Assembly (NCBI RefSeq): GCF_963855985.1
Contig: NC_087110.1
Span: 11,213,001 to 11,277,000 of the forward strand
Direction: 5' to 3'
Length of the DNA stretch: 64,000 bases
Origin: Ostrinia nubilalis
Lineage: Eukaryota > Arthropoda > Insecta > Lepidoptera > Crambidae
Shown: positions 61,669 to 64,000 of the stretch, piece after piece
Numbering within the stretch: the stretch's first letter is position 1
Layout: every line of letters starts with the position of its first letter
Translations under genes and position numbers: made by a program
The notes under the pieces: model-generated
The model's input: only the letters and a program-made list of their open reading frames with translations
What the model was told of the DNA's origin: nothing
Database searches by the model: none

Positions 61669-61725
61669 CAATTAACTTTTTTTGCTCGAGACAATAAATT
61701 GATGTCTTTGTATCAACCTCATATC

Positions 61726-61933
61726 TCACTAATATTATAAATGCGAAGTTTGTATGTAATGTCTAGATGTTAAAATGTTTGTTATACTCTTTCACGCAAA
61801 AAATACTGAACGGATTTTGATGAAACTTTACAGTATTATTGTTTAACCCAGAATTATAGGTATAGACTATAATTTATGACGATCTGTGACAAACTAAATT
61901 TCACGCGGGTGAAGCCGCGGCTAAAAGCTATTT
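61726..61933 (-). mobile_element. Helitron-like / Metulj-type repeat
   Basis: CACTAATATTATAAATGCGA AGTTTGTATG, TACTGAACGGATTTTGATGA AACTTTACAG, TTTCACGCGGGTGAAGCCGC GGCTAAAAGCTA. Full length, close to 60895. Confidence 0.85.
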
Positions 61934-62621
61934 ATAATATTTTTATTTACGAGTTACTCATTAATATAAGTACAAAGTAAGACGCCAAAGTATTATACAG
62001 CATTAGATGTAGAGAATAATTGATTTAATTTATTTTAATTATTGAATAATAAATAAATAATTCCATACTAAGTGAAAATATTTAATTATTTAGTAAACCA
62101 ATAAATTACAAAATACGAGCAAAAGTCATCATAGTAGGTACGTTTGAATGCTAAAGGTAGTTCAAGAAATACCTAAGTTAAATTGTAAAATTAACTCTCA
62201 GATTAAGGATTATTCCGATTAACAAAATAAGTAGTATTAAAAAACAAATAGCCGATTTAAATTAATACTGCATTTAAAAAGTAAATCAAGATAACAGTGA
62301 TTAAATAATGTTATGATTTTACGTTTGATGTTCTTTTATTTTTCAAATATTTAAAGTGTTAAAATGTTCCCGAAAGTATGCAATATGTAATAAGATAAGT
62401 ACGTACTTTAATAAATCAAATTATGATAGAAATCATAAAATATAACATACAAAATATAATAATTAATTTGTTTTTGCCGAGGTGCATTATTTTCATGCAA
62501 GTATTTGCGTCATCGACCTAGTTTTCGTAAATAGCTGAGTGTGCTTAAGCATAAGGCCTGGCGAGAACGAAATACGCAAACAGTTTTATCCGACTGCAGA
62601 AAATGATAATAATGTTTTTTA
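61934..62621. other. No gene seen
   Basis: Very AT-rich intronic DNA, no repeat family recognised. Confidence 0.4.
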
Positions 62622-62622
62622 T

Positions 62623-63001
62623 ACAGGATGACTTTCAAATCAAAAGCATGTTTTTAATATTATAATTCTATGTATTTAAACTCTATGTATTACTTATGAT
62701 ACATAGTGCACTCCTAAATTTGAGACAAATCTAATGAGATTTTTTGTCAATTTTTACTGTGTATTTCTGTTAGTGTGCTCTTATAAAAAGTTTAAAACTA
62801 TTGTACTGTCAACAGCACATCAGCCTATTAATTTTATTGCAAAATAACAATACATCGAAATATGAAATGATGTGTTGTCTGTACAAGATTTTCAATATTG
62901 AAATTTTAACTCATTGGATTTGTCTCATATTTGAGGAATGTACCTACTATGTATCATGAATCTTATTTAAAAGGATGCTAACGATTTCAAAGTCATCTGT
63001 A
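62623..63001. mobile_element. TIR element with arms of about 100 bp
   Basis: ACAGGATGACTTTCAAATC at the left and GATTTCAAAGTCATCTGT at the right are complementary. ATGATACATAGTGCACTCCT, AAATTTGAGACAAATCTAAT GAG and its mirror (CTCATTGGATTTGTCTCATA TTTGAGGAATGTACC) extend the arms. The spacer between arms is about 170 bp. No TSD was certain. Confidence 0.78.
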
Positions 63002-63111
63002 CCTATAAAGAGTAAGTTATGTTATTGTATTATAAGCATGAAAAAAGTCGACTCTTATAAATTAATAAACATATTATTGGTTCATTTGCTCGAATGTTCA
63101 CGTTAAAAAAA

Positions 63112-63182
63112 AATATTGAGCGGGAATCGAACCTCCGATCTCTGACATTTACCACTAGGTACACCAATCGTTTTCGTTGAAC
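63112..63182 (-). mobile_element. tRNA-like SINE head
   Basis: On the minus strand, GATTGGTGTACCTAGTGGTA (A-box region) and GGAGGTTCGATTCCCGCTC (B box). Poor anticodon stem, so not called a tRNA gene. Confidence 0.5.
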
Positions 63183-63439
63183 CTAAACTTATTGCTGAAT
63201 TAACGATAATTTCCCTTTAAATTTGGAGGTTCGCACCAAGAGCTTCATTCTGTATTTCGAAGTGCTCCTGCATTAGAATCGGCTCCCGTAAAGTCATATC
63301 TCCGAGGAATCATCATCATCAGTGACGTAAATAAAATTGTGAGTGTTCAACATGTGAGTACATATTATCTATTTTTTATGTTGACTATCTTTACTGTGAT
63401 TTGTTGTTATGTTAGTACTGCGATTAGGACTTAGCCTAA

Positions 63440-63699
63440 ATTTGTGATCAGTTCTTTGGTATACCAGTGATTATGTTTATCTGTAATAAGGCTTGCAGAC
63501 CATGAGCTAAGCTAAGTTAGTTTAGTGTGGCTCGCATAGCTGACGCAGTTTCCAATAGTGTTTGTGCAGTTTGCACACAAGTAAGGAAAACTGTGTCAGC
63601 TATGCGAGCCAAACTAAACTAACTTAGCTTAGCTCATGGTCTGCAAGCCTTATTACAGATAAACATAATCACTGGTATACCAAAGAACTGATCACAAAT
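63440..63699. repeat. Long near-perfect inverted repeat
   Basis: Arms 63440-63553 and 63585-63699 match as reverse complements over about 114 bp with two mismatches and a one-base indel. The loop is 31 nt and holds its own short stem (TTTGTGCA, TTGCACACAA). The right arm abuts a Helitron-like copy. Transcribed, it would make a long hairpin RNA. It is inside the candidate intron, 231 bp before the acceptor. Confidence 0.95.
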
Positions 63700-63822
63700 A
63701 ATGCGAAACTTTGTGTGGATGTTTAGATGTATGTATGTTTGTTACTCTTGGCGTTAATAGTTAATGACGATCTGTGATAAACTGAATTCCACGCGGGTGA
63801 AGCCACAGGCAAAAGCTAGTAA
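63700..63822 (-). mobile_element. Helitron-like / Metulj-type repeat, truncated
   Basis: AATGCGAAACTTTGTGTGGA TGTTTAGATG, CGATCTGTGATAAACTGAAT TCCACGCGGGTGAAGCCACA GGCAAAAGCTAGT. It lacks the usual CTAATATTATA start, which is where the palindrome ends, and also lacks the central segment. Confidence 0.8.
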
Positions 63823-63930
63823 AGCATAAATCAGTGATGTTTGCAATTCCAGTGATTTTACGATGTATGTGAGGAATTCTGACTTTCTCAGTATGGTATT
63901 TGTGCATTACAAATGTTTTTTTTTCTGCAG

Positions 63931-64000
63931 GTCTGATTCAGAGTTAGATTTTTTCGAACCTGAACGCAAACCAAAGACGAAGCGAAAGTCTGCGAGTAGA
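63931..64000 (+). CDS. Coding exon, 5' part, running off the window
   Basis: It follows a strong acceptor (T9-rich tract, CTGCAG at 63925-63930). Only one of three frames is open, and it is open to the edge: after one leading G it encodes SDSELDFFEPERKPKTKR then KSASR. The other two frames stop within five codons. The single leading base needs two bases from the preceding exon, and the exon candidate ending at 54055 supplies exactly ATG AA. The acidic start followed by a lysine/arginine run suggests a nuclear protein with a possible localisation signal, but the family was not recognised. The exon continues beyond the window. Confidence 0.55.

Larger units (their letters stand above)
54056..63930 (+). 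other. Candidate large first intron
   Basis: Donor GTAAGT at 54056 and acceptor TTTTTTTTCTGCAG ending at 63930. About 9.9 kb filled with MITEs, hAT elements, SINEs and Helitron-like repeats. Large repeat-rich 5' introns are usual in lepidopteran genes. No intervening exon was recognised. Confidence 0.4.

Overview
The window looks like intergenic and intronic DNA from a moth or butterfly (Lepidoptera). The DNA is AT-rich, there is no dense gene set, and almost every recognisable block is a transposable element of a type I associate with lepidopteran genomes. These are: 3' ends of RTE-clade LINEs ending in (GAT/ATG)n; tRNA-derived SINEs; Helitron-like or Metulj/Lep1-like repeats with a GC-rich CCCGCGGCTTCGCCC hairpin; and many MITEs. 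No species can be named from the sequence alone.

Layout. 0.3-2.3 kb: degenerate TCAT/TTATGA motif arrays in opposite orientation around a GC-rich core. 3.2-4.9 kb: a PIF/Harbinger transposon with TTA target duplications, a broken transposase and a nested TIR element. 5-14 kb: RTE remnants, a SINE split by a MITE, and a decayed conserved coding fragment at 9.9 kb. 15-19.2 kb: TIR elements, including two hAT elements with perfect 8-bp target duplications. 19.3-36.6 kb: a mosaic of RTE ends, SINEs, an unnamed repeat called R3 here, and Harbinger-like and hAT-like MITEs. 36.8-38.3 kb: a 5'-truncated LINE with an intact 322-codon reverse transcriptase C-terminal frame, the longest ORF here. 38.47-43.04 kb: a compound TIR transposon carrying an RTE insertion, with about 2.2 kb duplicated in tandem. 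43.2-49 kb: further repeats and palindromic MITEs.

Host gene signal. Three places stand out. A CpG-rich block at 49.62-49.76 kb is followed by a plausible noncoding first exon with a donor at 49981. A second exon candidate (53928-54055) ends in a GTAAGT donor. A coding exon begins at 63931 after a good acceptor and runs off the window. The last two fit in phase: one open frame crosses the junction and encodes an acidic then lysine/arginine-rich N-terminal region. I read this as the 5' end of one plus-strand gene with a roughly 9.9 kb intron full of repeats. The gene was not recognised.

No functional tRNA, rRNA, CRISPR array or bacterial-type operon is present. The tRNA-like matches are SINE heads. 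Classifications rest on motifs, terminal repeats and target duplications read by eye; no searches were run.
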